A stretch of 60,000 nucleotides of DNA, taken from Cryptomeria japonica (taxonomy: Eukaryota > Streptophyta > Pinopsida > Cupressales > Cupressaceae). Location of the stretch: NCBI RefSeq assembly GCF_030272615.1, contig NC_081410.1:574319241-574379240 (forward strand), read 5' to 3'. The position numbers were made by a program, and so were the translations under genes. Position 1 is the first letter of the stretch, and every line of letters starts with the position of its first letter. Positions 45,653 through 56,440 of this stretch are shown here, piece after piece. The notes under the pieces were generated by a model that did not search any database, had not been told where the DNA came from, and saw only the letters and a program-made list of their open reading frames with translations.

Positions 45653-46466
45653 TGTTAGGATTCCTAAAGATACTAAGAGACGGGGGGGGGGGGGGGGGGG
45701 GGTGTCTATCAATATCTAACCGGTAATAATATTTTCTTAACTTATAACATGAAAAGCATATTAAAAATGTATACCGATAAACTAGAAATAATGCAGCAAA
45801 TAAGAATAACAACCACAACATGAAAAACACACCATAACACAATATTTTAATGAGGTAACCCGATGTGGGAAAAACCTCGGTGGGATTTGTAACCCACAAT
45901 ATTCACTTACTAGCCAATAAGAGAATATTACTGCTACAATAGGGGCCTGCACATGTAGGAAGGCCAAGTGCCTAGAGCTCACTACTCAATTACAAAGGAA
46001 GTCACATTGACTTACAAAAATGGATTATACTAATCCAATGTCTTGTACTCCTTCAGATTAGTATCTGCTATGCGAGATTCAGTACTGGTTTAAGCTCTGC
46101 TACATAAATAAACCTTTATCCAATAATTCACATAATAGATCTGCTACCCTCTAACTTTTGCATCATACCTTAACATATATAAAGTGATCTACAAATATCT
46201 CATACATATATGAGTCATATTACAATCTACCATGTTGTCTTACAAAAGATTTTACAATTAATTACAAAATACATTAATACAAAATTGATGTCGGCCAGGG
46301 TGTCGGTAATCTTCCTTTTCGGTGTCAGTGTTCTGTATGTCGGTGTAGAGTCTGTCAGTGCCAGTGCTGGTGTCTGCCTACCGGTATCACATGATTGCAA
46401 GGTTGCCATCAATGACAATACCTTCAATCACCTACAATATCTCATTGGAGTGTGCATTTTCCAACA
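45653..46466 (-). mobile_element. element M 5' LTR (814 bp) with 21-G homopolymer
   Basis: Same ends as the 3' LTR. A run of 21 G (45682-45702) replaces the 7-G run of the 3' LTR (39651-39657). This is either slippage or a sequencing/assembly artefact. Confidence 0.88.
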
Positions 46467-46471
46467 GTGTT

Positions 46472-48872
46472 CAACCTAGATTCTGGTTTTGATAAACCTC
46501 TATCTTTTGGGGAATTGGAAGAGGAATATCAAAGAGTGGACACTACATACCTTGTGTGGAAACTAGTTGTCCATAAAGAAGAAGTGGGAGAACTTACAAA
46601 ACAAGATGAGCCACCATTTAATATTGATTTTTTTAGACATTACCTTCAATACACCTATATGTCTTGTTGCCAATTAGGAGGCATTGAGGTTCCAGACCTC
46701 ATGAGTATTGGGCCATTAGTTTTAGCTTTAGGCATTCAAATGTATGAACCCAAGTCATTTGATTATGCATCATATTTGGTGGAGAGATTGCATAAGGGTT
46801 TTTTGAACCTCAGGGATAATAATTTCCCTAATTTTAAGTTTTACTCGTTATTTATGCATTCAATCTTATTCTATGGACATTTTAGGGGTACATGTGGCCT
46901 AAGGAATTGAGGCTTAACATCAAAAACAGGCAAGGGGAGGAGCAACCTATTCAATTATGGACTTCTGTTTGGGATTCTCATTACACAATATTAAATTATA
47001 TCAAATTTGAGGAATGGATAGTAAAGCCAATTTATCAGATGTATGGATTTCCTTGCGATGGATCAATCTCAGATGATATTAAAATATTTTTAAGACCTAA
47101 AAATTTTGATGACAAAAAGATAGTGAATCATAACTGGGGAGATTGGTATGTCTATAAGGGCTTCATATATTTTAGGATATATGGGTTCGAAGGAACTCCC
47201 TGTATGTTGCCAAAATGTGTTCCTAACTGAATAGCATACTTGGAGATTGTCAGACAATTGAGTATCTCAAATGCTAAAAAATTTGGGATCTACGTAAGCA
47301 GGGCTTCTTCCCACATACTCTCAACTTTGGAGATTTCACAATTGTTTCAATAAAAGCCTATGATGTAATTGACAAGAAATTAATGGAAGAATATAATTTA
47401 TTCAAACATTTTGCAAGAGAATTATGATTCAGAAGGATATATCCATCACTGCAAGGAAAGGGAAAATCTAGGTGATTATTTGCATGTGAGTCTAGAAGAA
47501 GAAGATATTTTTAGGAACATGGAAGATGGAGAGGCTCAAGAAGTTATTGATAACCTAAACAAACAATTGGAGGAGAAAAGACACAGGTTAATGGAGATGG
47601 AGTCAAAAGAAGAAATGCCAGAAAATGAACCAAAAGACACTGAAGCCATTTCTAGGTCACAAGAAAAAGATGTGGAAGAAGAGTTCAATGAAGATGATCA
47701 AATTGTAACTAAAATGGAAATTTATAAAGATGCAAGATTGGATGGACATGCTCCTTTTGTGGCAGATGATGTATTTGTTAAATCTAAATAATTTAAGTCT
47801 CTTCTTTATAATTTCAAAGGTAAAAGGCTGAGGGATTCTATCCCAAATGTGAAACCTGAAAATGAGGCAGAATTATTGAAGAAACTAAAAGAGTATATAG
47901 AAGCAGAATTGGTGAAAATGACTCTGTACAGAGGGAGACAATTATTGATAGAGGCCAGAATAATTATTTTTCCAGGATGGGACCTGAGTGCCTCTTTTAT
48001 TTTTGATAGTTTATTGCACTCTAATAATAAGGAATTCAAATTGGATATTCAGGGAGTTAATGACATTTTTATTGGGTCAAGGTTTGATCTAGAAGAGGAA
48101 GAACTAATGCTATGGGCACTCTATCCACCAAACAAGAGACCAACAATCATTGATGTGGATAGGGATTTTGGACACATGATGAAATTAAAGGTGGGAGAAA
48201 TTGATCCTATTGTCTTAGCAGATATAGGAGTAGATATTTCCAAATTCAACATGGCAGAAAGGCTTAGAGTGGTAAGGGAAAGGAATTAGTACAAAGCTAT
48301 GTATGAGAAGGCCATCAGAAGAAGTGGACAGTTTGAACCCATGTTGCTTTCTCCTAAAAATTCAAAATGGAAGAAGAAATGTGAGGAATTGTAGTAGGAA
48401 AATCAAATAATTTTCAAACATATGCAAAGTGTAAGAATTGATACTGCTTCTTTCTTGTTGAATAAAAGATTTGAAAAGCTGCAGGGTCACTTGGAAGACT
48501 TTTGGGTTGTGTTTCAAAAAAATGTGGACAATGTAGTATCACATAACAAGATCAAAATAGAGTGGGGATCAAGCTGCATGAGAAGAATTTAGAGGGAGTA
48601 GATGCCAAAGAGATTGAGAAAATTGAAAGGCTACTTGGAAAGTATGATAAATTCGATGCAGAATTACAAAAAGAATATGACGAGTTTAAAGATGTAATCC
48701 AACATGGTATTCCTATTTTAGTTGACCAGAAAGGTGAAGTTAAGGATAAGGATAAATGGATTGTTGAATACCAGAGTCTCCTCAGTGTTGCCCTTGATGT
48801 TGCCCGAACAGATAGAATAGAGCTAAAAGAAACCACTGCACAGATGGAGCAGTTTGTCACATTGAAGATCAT
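46472..48872 (+). pseudogene. ORF-A, main part after element M
   Basis: Continues the frame broken at 39622 (NLDSGFDKPLSFGELEEEY). Segments: YTYMSCCQLGGIEVPDLMS and DYASYLVERLHKGFLNLRD ... FKFYSLFMHSILFYG (46640-46880); then, after a frameshift near 46888, a Trp/Tyr-rich domain (PKELRLNIKNR, NHNWGDWYVYKGFIYFRIYG) to 47230. An acidic linker (47411-47791) follows. A second folded-looking domain is at 47800-48289 (EARIIIFPGWDLSASFIFDS, RFDLEEEELMLWALYPPNKR). The C-terminal coiled coil is at 48300-48870. Stops are mainly TAA/TAG. No known family is recognised. Total gene about 1000 codons. It may be the single ORF of a non-autonomous element or a dead host gene. Confidence 0.6.
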
Positions 48873-49468
48873 ATATTTATATAGGTGGAGATGTTGTGAA
48901 TTTAATTATTAATGAAGTTAATATTTATGTTAAATTTAAATAGATTGAGATGTTTACAAATTTAAATATTAATGGAGTTAATATTTAATTTTTAAATTCA
49001 AATAGATTGAGTTGTTTTGAATTAAAAATTAGTGAAGTGATATTTAATTTTAATTAAATAAACTTAGATGTTGAAAATTAAACAATTAGGAATTTAAGTT
49101 CTAAAGGTAAATTATTGAACTCAAGGGTTTGAATTTTATCTCTCCTAGACATAGGTGCATGTGATTAAACTTGAATAGGAAAATATTCAATTGCGAATAT
49201 AACCGACCCTTTAGTTGTTTTAGTTAATCTACTACTTAATTATTGCTAAGTAAAATATTTTATATTTGTCAATTTAATGTTTTAAAGTTATGTTTAAAAA
49301 AAAAAAATTCATCCCATTCTTGCCCTAAATTTTGGGCATGACAAAGGATAAATGGATTGTTGAATACTAGAGTCTCCTCAGTGTTGCCCTTGATGCTGCC
49401 CAAACAGATAGAATAGAGTTAAAAGAAACCACTGCACAGATGGAGCAGTTTGTCACATTGAAGATCAT
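48748..49468. repeat. 125-bp direct repeat flanking a 471-bp insert within ORF-A
   Basis: 48748-48872 and 49344-49468 match with about four differences by eye and are coding sequence of ORF-A's C-terminus. Between them lies 471 bp of AT-rich DNA. Its minus strand starts TGTCATGCCC, a common LTR start, and it contains its own diverged direct repeats (AAATTTAAATAGATTGAG type). The repeat is far too long for a target-site duplication. Confidence 0.8.
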
Positions 49469-49559
49469 GGTCAGGGATGTGATTTATGATGCGGATACCT
49501 ATAGGTTGGAAAAATATTTGGAGCATATTAAGAACTATGGTGAAGTGCTTGGCAATTAG
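49469..49559 (+). pseudogene. ORF-A C-terminus
   Basis: After the second 125-bp repeat the frame reads MVRDVIYDADTYRLEKYL and ends GEVLGN with TAG 49557-49559. This gives the natural end of the ORF-A protein, absent after the first repeat copy. Confidence 0.6.
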
Positions 49560-50201
49560 ATCTTGTTTTGAATGTTTTAAATTGTTGTCTTTTAAAGTCT
49601 TATGTAATATGTTTGTTATGTTGGTAGTTGTGTTAGGGTCAGTTGGTTGGGTTTTTTTAGTTAAGATATTAGTTAGTGTAATTATGAATGAAGGGTTATG
49701 CCCTTTCATTTTGAAACTAAATCCTCATCTATATATACAAAGGGTCTTTTGATTTAATGAGAGATAGATTTGGAGATGCAATTATATACAATACTCTCAG
49801 GGTTTATTTTCTGGAAATGCCAAACTGGTGAAAAGACATTGTGCTATATTTAATCAGTTGATTATCTTATGTTTATTTCAATACAAAGATCGATTGTTTT
49901 TAATCTATAATGGTATTTATCTTTTTGATTGTTTGATTAGTTCCCTATTTTAAATCTATTCATTTAGATTGTTTCAATATGTTATCCTATGTTATTGTAG
50001 TTTGGGTTAAGTTTCAGTTTGATTATAAGTTTGAAGGATTGGATGTCAAGCTTCATTCTATCTTATTGGTCTTTCAGAGAAAAGTTAAATTCAGTAAGAC
50101 TAACTACAACATTATGTCAGGGGCGAATGCACTGGTCTACTATTGTTTGAAGATAATTTAATCAGGTGTTTTCTGCGTAATCTCAATTAAGAAATCTATA
50201 A
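49560..50201. other. ORF-A downstream region
   Basis: AT-rich. CATCTATATATACAAAGGG followed by GAGAGATAGATTTGG (about 49727-49775) looks like an LTR promoter/R region, suggesting ORF-A belonged to an LTR element, but no matching upstream LTR is identified. Confidence 0.35.
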
Positions 50202-51751
50202 TGTCCCCACTTTGAAATAGGATTCAATAATATATAATAATAATAAAATTAAAATACAAAAGATTAAAAAATAAACATTTAAATTAAAATACAAATTAAA
50301 TATAATTAAAATTTATTATTAAGTTAATGAATGATCAAAAGACATAAAATGAAAAGGTATGACTCCCTCAAACATGAGATATAAAAGGGAGAGGTCAACC
50401 TCATTTGAAAAGGGGGATGATTGGGGAATGAGAGGTGCAAATCTTATTTAAATAAGAAGTGCATATTTGATTGTGAAAGGTTGTGTCCCTTTAAAAGGGT
50501 AAAAAGAATGAAGAGGTGCACTCTTTCAAAGGGAGCTAATGGTGAAAGGGTGTGTCTCTTGCCAAAAAGCATACATGAAGAGAATTTGATAGTAATATTA
50601 ATATAGAACATGGAGGAAACTATAGGCAATTGTAATCTGGTCTGTGCACACAATAATCACATCCAAGCTTCCGCCCTTTTTCTAGTATGTATTTCTATTT
50701 AGCACTTGCATATACTGCAACCCCCATATTAATCTTTGTATATTATTGGTCCAATACTTTTACAATAATAAGTTCTTACAATAATAATAATAACCTTTAT
50801 ATATACATATATATTTAGAGTGATCACTGATATTTAGTGGCCAATGTCACTTGAAGATAAAACTGGAAATAATCTGAAAAATTATTAATTCTTTGAAATT
50901 GTAAGTGCTAACGGATAAACTAGAACTAAATAACCATTCTAATTTCTAGTAATAGATTAGATAACTGATGATATTTTGAGCACTGGTAACAAAAGTAAAT
51001 AACTGGTAATAATCTGAGTATTGACAATAAATTCAACAACTGATAATAATTCAAATAACTGATAATAAATCTGAATGCTGGTTATGATTTTTAATATTGA
51101 TAACCTGAATAAACTAAATCAATTCATAAGGACTAGGGGGAACTACTAAAGGGAACCCTACCTAATAATATGGGTAGGGAGAACTGCTAAAGAGCACCCT
51201 ACAAAATCATTAAGTGGGGAGAACTGTTGAAGGGAACCCTACCTGATAAATGGGTAGGGAAAACTTCTATAGGGTACCCTACATGATCATTAAGTGGGGA
51301 GAACTATTGAAGGGAACCCTACCTAATAAATGGGCAGGGAGAACAACTATAGGGCACCCTACGAGATCATTGGGTAGGGAGAAATCCTATAGGGCACCCT
51401 ACATGACAATATTAGGTAGGGAGAATAGTTGTGTAAGGCACCCTACATGGCTATATTGGATAAGGGGAAATGGTCAATCAAGACACTCCACCAGATCTTG
51501 CATCACAACTCACTAACATAACTTATGATTCTATCTCTAATATTATTACAAGGATCCCTCTTTATGTTATATACAGTTAATTCTGTATATAGTCATTTAT
51601 ATGACAATTCCTTAATGAAATTTGTAGCACCTTTTGAGTTTATTTTTGTAGGATTTTTACAATAGCAAAGGCTAAGGTATTTTCTCTTAACCCCTACACT
51701 AAGAACTGAGATCCATAACTAGGATATTTTAAGGTATTTTATTAGGGGACA
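50202..51751. mobile_element. possible solo LTR (1550 bp)
   Basis: AATGTCCCC at 50200-50208 and GGGGACATT at 51745-51753 form a perfect 9-bp inverted pair, consistent with TG...CA LTR ends. Between them there is no coding sequence, but there are a tandem array (51131-51480) and a TTATATACAG box (about 51570). Candidate TSDs (TATAA/TTACA) match poorly, so this stays tentative. Confidence 0.45.
51131..51480. repeat. 40-bp tandem array with 80-bp higher-order unit
   Basis: About eight and a half units of roughly 40 bp, each GGGTAGGGAGAAC-N9-GGGCACCCTAC-N9. Two variants alternate: GGGTAGGGAGAAC...CACCCTAC and AAGTGGGGAGAACT...GAACCCTACCT. This makes an 80-bp dimeric unit in the centre of the array. 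Confidence 0.88.
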
Positions 51752-51753
51752 TT

Positions 51754-52338
51754 ACAAAATCATACTTATATATAAAGTAACCTTTTAATTAAAGCATTCA
51801 TTTACAAGCAAGCAATTCAAAGTTTTTAGTAATTATTTAATTGAAGTGACAATCTCAGGAATCATTTTCCCTCTAATGCACATAAACCTTGGAAACATTC
51901 AATTCCAATCAGGCATACTTGACAATAATGGGATTAATACCCATCAAAAGTTTCTTCTCAATCTTCACAACACCCTTACAAGACACCAACCATACTTTGA
52001 CGAAGACAAACTTGATAAAGGCTGCCCTACCTTGTAATGAAGCCAATCACTTCAATCGATCTCTTGATATCATTGTTACAGACTTATCCTCCAATTTATA
52101 GAAAGATCCAACGGTTCAAATGAAAGTTATGATAATTATTCCAAAACTGCTAGAGGATACAAGGAAGACAATATTAAGATAAACTATACAAGATACACAT
52201 TATGAAGAAACTAGTCAAAATTCTTGATAACATCAAATGAAATATAGTGTTTGATTAGATTCTACTTTATTTTTAAGTTCTATATAATACCCAAATTTCT
52301 ATTAACCCATAACAAAATATGCAACTAACAAATAAAAT
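51754..52338. other. gene-free spacer
   Basis: Short frames at 51846-52101 have no recognisable homology. Nothing else is seen. Confidence 0.5.
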
Positions 52339-52919
52339 ATGCAATTTGTAGCTGGCCTTGGACCTAGAAAAGTTGCTTCCATACAAACAACTATTTTAAG
52401 GGTTGGAAGCATTTACAGTCGCAGAGAATCATTGACCCCTCTAGAAGCTATGAAGCAACTTGTCTTTATAAATGCTACTAGTTTTTCAAGGGTTAGAGGG
52501 ACCAAACAAGCAACTTCTAGGAACCATATTATGGATCCATTGGATGATACTAGAATTCATCCAGAGTCATATTAACTAGCCAAGAAAATGGTTGAGGATG
52601 TATAATATGAAGATGCAGGATAGAATATAGATGATATGTATGAGGAAACACAAGAAATGGTAGTTGAACATGTCAAAAACTATCCCCATGTGTTAAAGGC
52701 CCTTGATATTGATGAATATACTAGAAGTGTGGAACAACAGACATCTAATAAAAAGCAGGAAACTCTTGCTGACATAAAGTTTGAATTGGTACATGGATTT
52801 ATGGATTGGTGAACACCATATAAAGAACCATCCCAGGATGAGGAATTTTATCTGCTAACTAGAGAAAGTGAAGAGACCCTTTAAGTGGGGAAAATTGTAC
52901 AAGCAACTGCTCGTAGAGT
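52339..52919 (+). pseudogene. SPT6: SPT6 transcription elongation factor fragment
   Basis: SPT6 is a nuclear histone chaperone that travels with RNA polymerase II. The frame begins QFVAGLGPRKVASIQ (the helix-hairpin-helix region), then RVGSIYSRRESL, LVFINATSFSRVRG and the hallmark DPLDDTRIHPESY (about 52535-52575). After stops (TAA 52573, TAA about 52603, TAG about 52621) it continues EHVKNYPHVLKALDIDEY, ETLADIKFELVHGFMDW and TPYKEPSQDEEFYLL, and reaches the start of the S1 domain (GKIVQATARRVLNN, 52888-52929). The order matches SPT6. About 590 bp are colinear without an intron, consistent with a processed or TE-captured copy. Only this internal piece of a roughly 1500-residue protein is present. 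Confidence 0.85.
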
Positions 52920-52929
52920 CCTGAATAAT

Positions 52930-53060
52930 TGTATAAAAGCTGCTTCCATACAAAGGGCTATTTTGAGGGTTGGAAGGGTTTACATTGGCAGAGAATTGTT
53001 GACCCCTCTAGAAGCTATGAAGCAACTTTTCTTTATAACTGGCAGCCATAGAATGGAGAG
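52930..53060 (+). pseudogene. SPT6: second SPT6 helix-hairpin-helix fragment fused downstream
   Basis: ASIQRAILRVGRVYIGRELLTPLEAMKQLFFI repeats, with differences, the segment at 52375-52472 of the first fragment and directly follows VLNN of the S1 start. The DNA copies share CTGACCCC-like TTGACCCCTCTAGAAGCTATG but differ at many other bases, so the duplication is old or comes from another paralogue. This order does not occur in SPT6. Confidence 0.75.
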
Positions 53061-53128
53061 GTTAAGGAGGTTGAGGATCCATATTTTTCCAAAGCAGATA
53101 CCATTAAACAAAGTGAACATGTTTCTAA

Positions 53129-53317
53129 CATTCTACTATTTGGCAAGGGAATTCAAGCTAATAATTTGGTCACAATTTGATTACTATTTGCTAACGCCCT
53201 ACTATTCAGCAAGGGAATTCGAGATAATTCGAGCTAATAATTTGGTCACACTTTGATTACTAGTTGCTAATGCCCTACTATTTGGCAAGGGAATTCAAGC
53301 TAATAATTTGGTTGAAA
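53129..53317. repeat. about 70-bp tandem repeat, 2.6 units
   Basis: CTACTATT(T/C)(G/A)GCAAGGGAATTC(A/G)AGCTAATAATTTGGTCACA repeats at 53129, 53195 and 53271. The middle unit carries an extra 10-bp GAGATAATTC duplication. Confidence 0.85.
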
Positions 53318-53517
53318 TTTTCTTAATGGAATAACTCAGGATTCATGTAGTGAGGAACTGAGGCCCCAATAGGGGCAGCTCCAAATCAACTGACTTTTCC
53401 ATCCCTACATAGGGAGGGGATTACTGGGGAAGAAGCTACGGAGTCTACCCACCTATATGCCATGGCTCCCCACTTCTCTTCCCTCTTCCCGGGCTTCACC
53501 CCTTCTTACTGTTCCTG

Positions 53518-53670
53518 TTCTTGCTATAGGAATACAAATGATCTGGACAATTTTCCATCTGGGCAAGGGATATGCCCATCTGTTCATACTATAGGAATAC
53601 AGACAAAATACAATCTCATGCAATCTATTCTTGCTATAGGAATACAAACAAAATACAATCTCATGCCCGT
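53518..53670. repeat. GCTATAGGAATACA short repeats
   Basis: CTATAGGAATACA occurs three times (about 53523, 53589 and 53633). The last two are followed by AAAATACAATCTCATGC: a partial tandem duplication of about 44-66 bp. Confidence 0.75.
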
Positions 53671-53689
53671 ACTATTATAAAGGGAGGTG

Positions 53690-54087
53690 TTAGGAACCTC
53701 TTTTTATGGAAGTTTTTCGAACAAATACAAAAACCAAAAGTAAGCTTAAAAGATTTAACCAACCTAAAAAGAAAAGGCATAGAATTGTAGGGCTATTTCA
53801 TTCAAATTAAATTCCAATTCATTCAAACTAAAAGCAAAGGCCCTACTATTCTATGGGGCCATTTACTAGGAATTAAAGCTAGTTACTGCTAGAAATAAAG
53901 TGAACAAGAGAATGCAAGGAAAGCAAAGGAACTTGCAAAAAAATCTTGATGACAAGAACAGAAGTACCAACCTCTTGTACAGTTGATGTCGAGCATCTAT
54001 CTACAGAAATTGTGTTCGCTTCCTCCAATTTTCGCACCCTGAGCCCGCGTATAATGATGGTGCGTAATTACTTTTTTTTTTGAAAAA
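53690..54087. other. gene-free spacer
   Basis: No frame or repeat is recognised apart from a T-run at 54071-54081 adjoining the next element. Confidence 0.5.
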
Positions 54088-54645
54088 TACCTCATGTTTG
54101 TCGGAATTCTGATGTGAAATATGAAATTTGCACTATCAAAAAAAGTAAACCTGATGGTAACACACAAGTAGAAGCATGTGATCAGGATAGAATACACTGA
54201 TGAAGTCCATCGACAGAATGCACACTAGTGGCAATGGAGAAATCTTGTATTGTCGAAAGTGATGCTATCAGTAAGACTTATCCTGCTGGACACTGGGAAA
54301 AGTAAAATGTATCGGCAAAGGTTACAATGATAAAGGGTCAAAGTTTATGCTAAGGAGACATGATAGATCAAGAGGAGCCACACTAAGGGAAAAGACATTG
54401 GGGAAATTATGCGCATGGCTTGGACAAATTTTAAGCTATCCTAATGCCTGATGAGACTAGTGGGATAATTCTCACCAATAGCAAGAACAAAGGTCATTGG
54501 CTTAAGTTATCCCGATGAGTAAGAAGAAATCAAGAGGTTGTGAAAATCATCTAACCAACATACACCGATCAACAGGTAAAATCCATGTTCATCGGGATGC
54601 CGATGTGAAATTTCAACATGTCTGAATTCTGACGAACACGAGGTA
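54088..54645. mobile_element. TIR-bounded repeat element (558 bp), related to 31657-32098
   Basis: Left end TACCTCATGTTTGTCGGAATTC and right end GAATTCTGACGAACACGAGGTA are imperfect inverted repeats of about 29 bp. The interior matches 31657-32098. A further copy of the right terminus (AATTCCAATGAACACGGGGTA) lies at about 54758-54777, as if a second element end were present. No transposase is encoded; it is a non-autonomous DNA element or a nested LTR-type repeat. Confidence 0.65.
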
Positions 54646-54849
54646 TACTTAAAAAAAAAATTAATCTAACAAAGAAAAATAAATTCCATAACCAGTCAGA
54701 AATGTTCGTCGATTTTTCATCCAAATTCTGACGTGAAATTTTAACATGTCAAAATTCCAATGAACACGGGGTAATTTTAGAAAAAAACAAATTAATCTGA
54801 TTAAACAAAAGAAATCCCATAACTCATCGGAAAACTACTCCAAATGTAC

Positions 54850-55160
54850 TAGTGTGTCATTCATCCACTGTGCTTCTCTTTGATTAAATTCTCTCTCATG
54901 GAGATCTTCGGAAGGCACAACTGGCTTCCCTTGAATAAAATATCATCTTGGATTATGAAATCTAGCCACTTCATCCTGTCTAAAGTAAAAGGCTCCTTGC
55001 AAGCTTTCCAAGCCTCTACAAAATCAGGATCCTCAGGATACAATACTTTGAGTTCATTGAATCCAACGACCTCAAACTGAATCTTTGTCAGCAAAATATT
55101 CCTCCTACTTAAGGCATCTACAAGTCTGTTAGACCTCCCACTCTTGTGCTTCAAGACAAA
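54850..55160 (-). pseudogene. gypsy fragment: RNase H end and start of integrase
   Basis: Minus strand: KHKSGRSNRLVDALSRR is the classic end of gypsy RNase H. It is followed by a linker (VLYPEDPDFVEAWKAC) and LCLPKISMRENLIKEKHSG, the beginning of the integrase HHCC region. The element is cut off right after this point by unrelated DNA near 54850. Confidence 0.88.
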
Positions 55161-55169
55161 AGTATAACT

Positions 55170-56440
55170 CTACAGAAATTCCACCCATTTCAAATGTCTC
55201 TGATTCAATTTTCCTTGACTATTCAGGTACAACAATGCTTGATGATCAATATATAAAACAAAATCTTTTGGCAACAAATAATGTCTCCATTTCTTTAATG
55301 CATAAACTATTGCATAAAATTCTTGATCATAAACAAAATATTTCTTCTTTGCATCATTTAGCTTTTCACTGAAGTATGCAATGGGCCTACCTTCTTGTCT
55401 CAATAGAGCTCTAATGGCATTACCATTGGCATCACAATCCACCTAAAACACCTTGTTAAAATCTAGAAGGGCTAAACCAGGTTACTCTGTCACCTTCTTC
55501 TTCAACAAATCAAAACTCTTTGCTTCTCCCATACTCCACCTAAATTCTTTCATATCCCCTCTCATTGTTTACAGTTAGGGGTACACAAATGCTACTAAAG
55601 TTTCTAGTTAACTTCCTGTAATAACTAGCCAAACCATGGAAAGATCTCACCTCAGTAGTAGTCATTGGGGTTGGCCATTCCAGGATAGCCTTCACCTTCT
55701 CTAGGTTCATTTGAAGACCTTCTATTGAGACGAAAAACCCCAAGTACACTTACTCTTTCACCAAAGTACACTTCTTCAAATTAATCAACAATTTCTCCTC
55801 TCCCAACTTCTCAAAAACTCTACGAGTATGCATCAAATGCTCCTCCAATGTCTTGCTGAAAATCAAAATGTCATCGAGGTACATAATAACAAAACTACCT
55901 AGAAATTCATTCAATACCTCGTTCATGAGCCGCATGAATGTACTCAGTGCATTGGTTAGCCCAAAAGGTATGAATAACTACTCATACAAGCCTTCTTTAG
56001 TTTTGAAGACGGTCTTCCACTCGTCCCCCTTTCTAATATGGATCTAGTGATATCCACTCTTCAGATCAATCTTTGTGAAGTACTCTACCCCACTCAAGCA
56101 GTCCATCAGGTTATCTATCCTTGATAGGGGAAATCTATACTTGATGGTTGTCTTTTTTATGGGCCTGGAGTCCATACACATCCTCTATTCTCCATTCTTC
56201 TTTGGTGCGAGTACTACAGGTACTACACATGGACTCGGGTTCTCTCGAATCAATCCTTTTCTCAACAACTCTTGAACCTATCGGTTCAACTCTTCATTTT
56301 CTACTGGAGTCATTCTATGGGCTACCTCATTCAGCAAATTGGCTCCAGGGATCAAGTCAATCTGATGATTGATCTTCCTCACAAGTGGTAAACCCTCAGG
56401 TACATTATCAGACACGATGTCCTGAAACTAATCCAACAAC
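55170..56440 (-). pseudogene. gypsy fragment: reverse transcriptase and RNase H
   Basis: Minus strand order: ELLRKGLIRENPSPCVVPVV (about 56250), KNGE-RMCMDSR, KIDLKSGYH (about 56060), [11 protein letters not shown], catalytic YLDD (55870-55881), LGFFVSIEGLQMN, a VRSFHGLASYYR segment, then RNase H GRPIAYFSEKLNDAKKKY and YDQEFYAIVYALKKWRHYL. Several in-frame TAGs replace CAG (for example after KSGYH), and one frameshift lies at 55443-55540. It belongs to a different gypsy lineage from the element at 1-3817 ([15 protein letters not shown] style, Reina-like chromovirus or similar). Confidence 0.88.

Larger units (their letters stand above)
39623..46466 (-). mobile_element. element M: non-autonomous LTR element with zinc-knuckle ORF1 and novel ORF2
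   Basis: Direct repeats 39623-40570 and 45653-46466 both start TGTTAGGATTCC and end CCAACA. TGGTATCAGAGC (reverse complement at 45639-45650) next to the right LTR gives minus orientation and initiator-Met priming. A polypurine tract (minus AAAAGGGGAGAT at 40571-40582) abuts the left LTR. Length 6844 bp. No protease, RT, RNase H or integrase motif was found. PBS, PPT style (AAAGGGGGAG) and LTR start TGTTGG suggest derivation from a SIRE/Maximus-type copia. Confidence 0.85.

Noticed and set aside
50202-51751. Confident solo-LTR call
   Set aside because: Inverted ends are perfect but the flanking 5-mers do not match well, so it is listed only as possible.
31657-54645. A single large LTR element bounded by the two dispersed repeats, containing ORF-A
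   Set aside because: The 31 kb copy lacks the ends seen at 54 kb, no PBS or PPT adjoins either copy, and the 54 kb copy has TIRs; kept only as a test in the findings.
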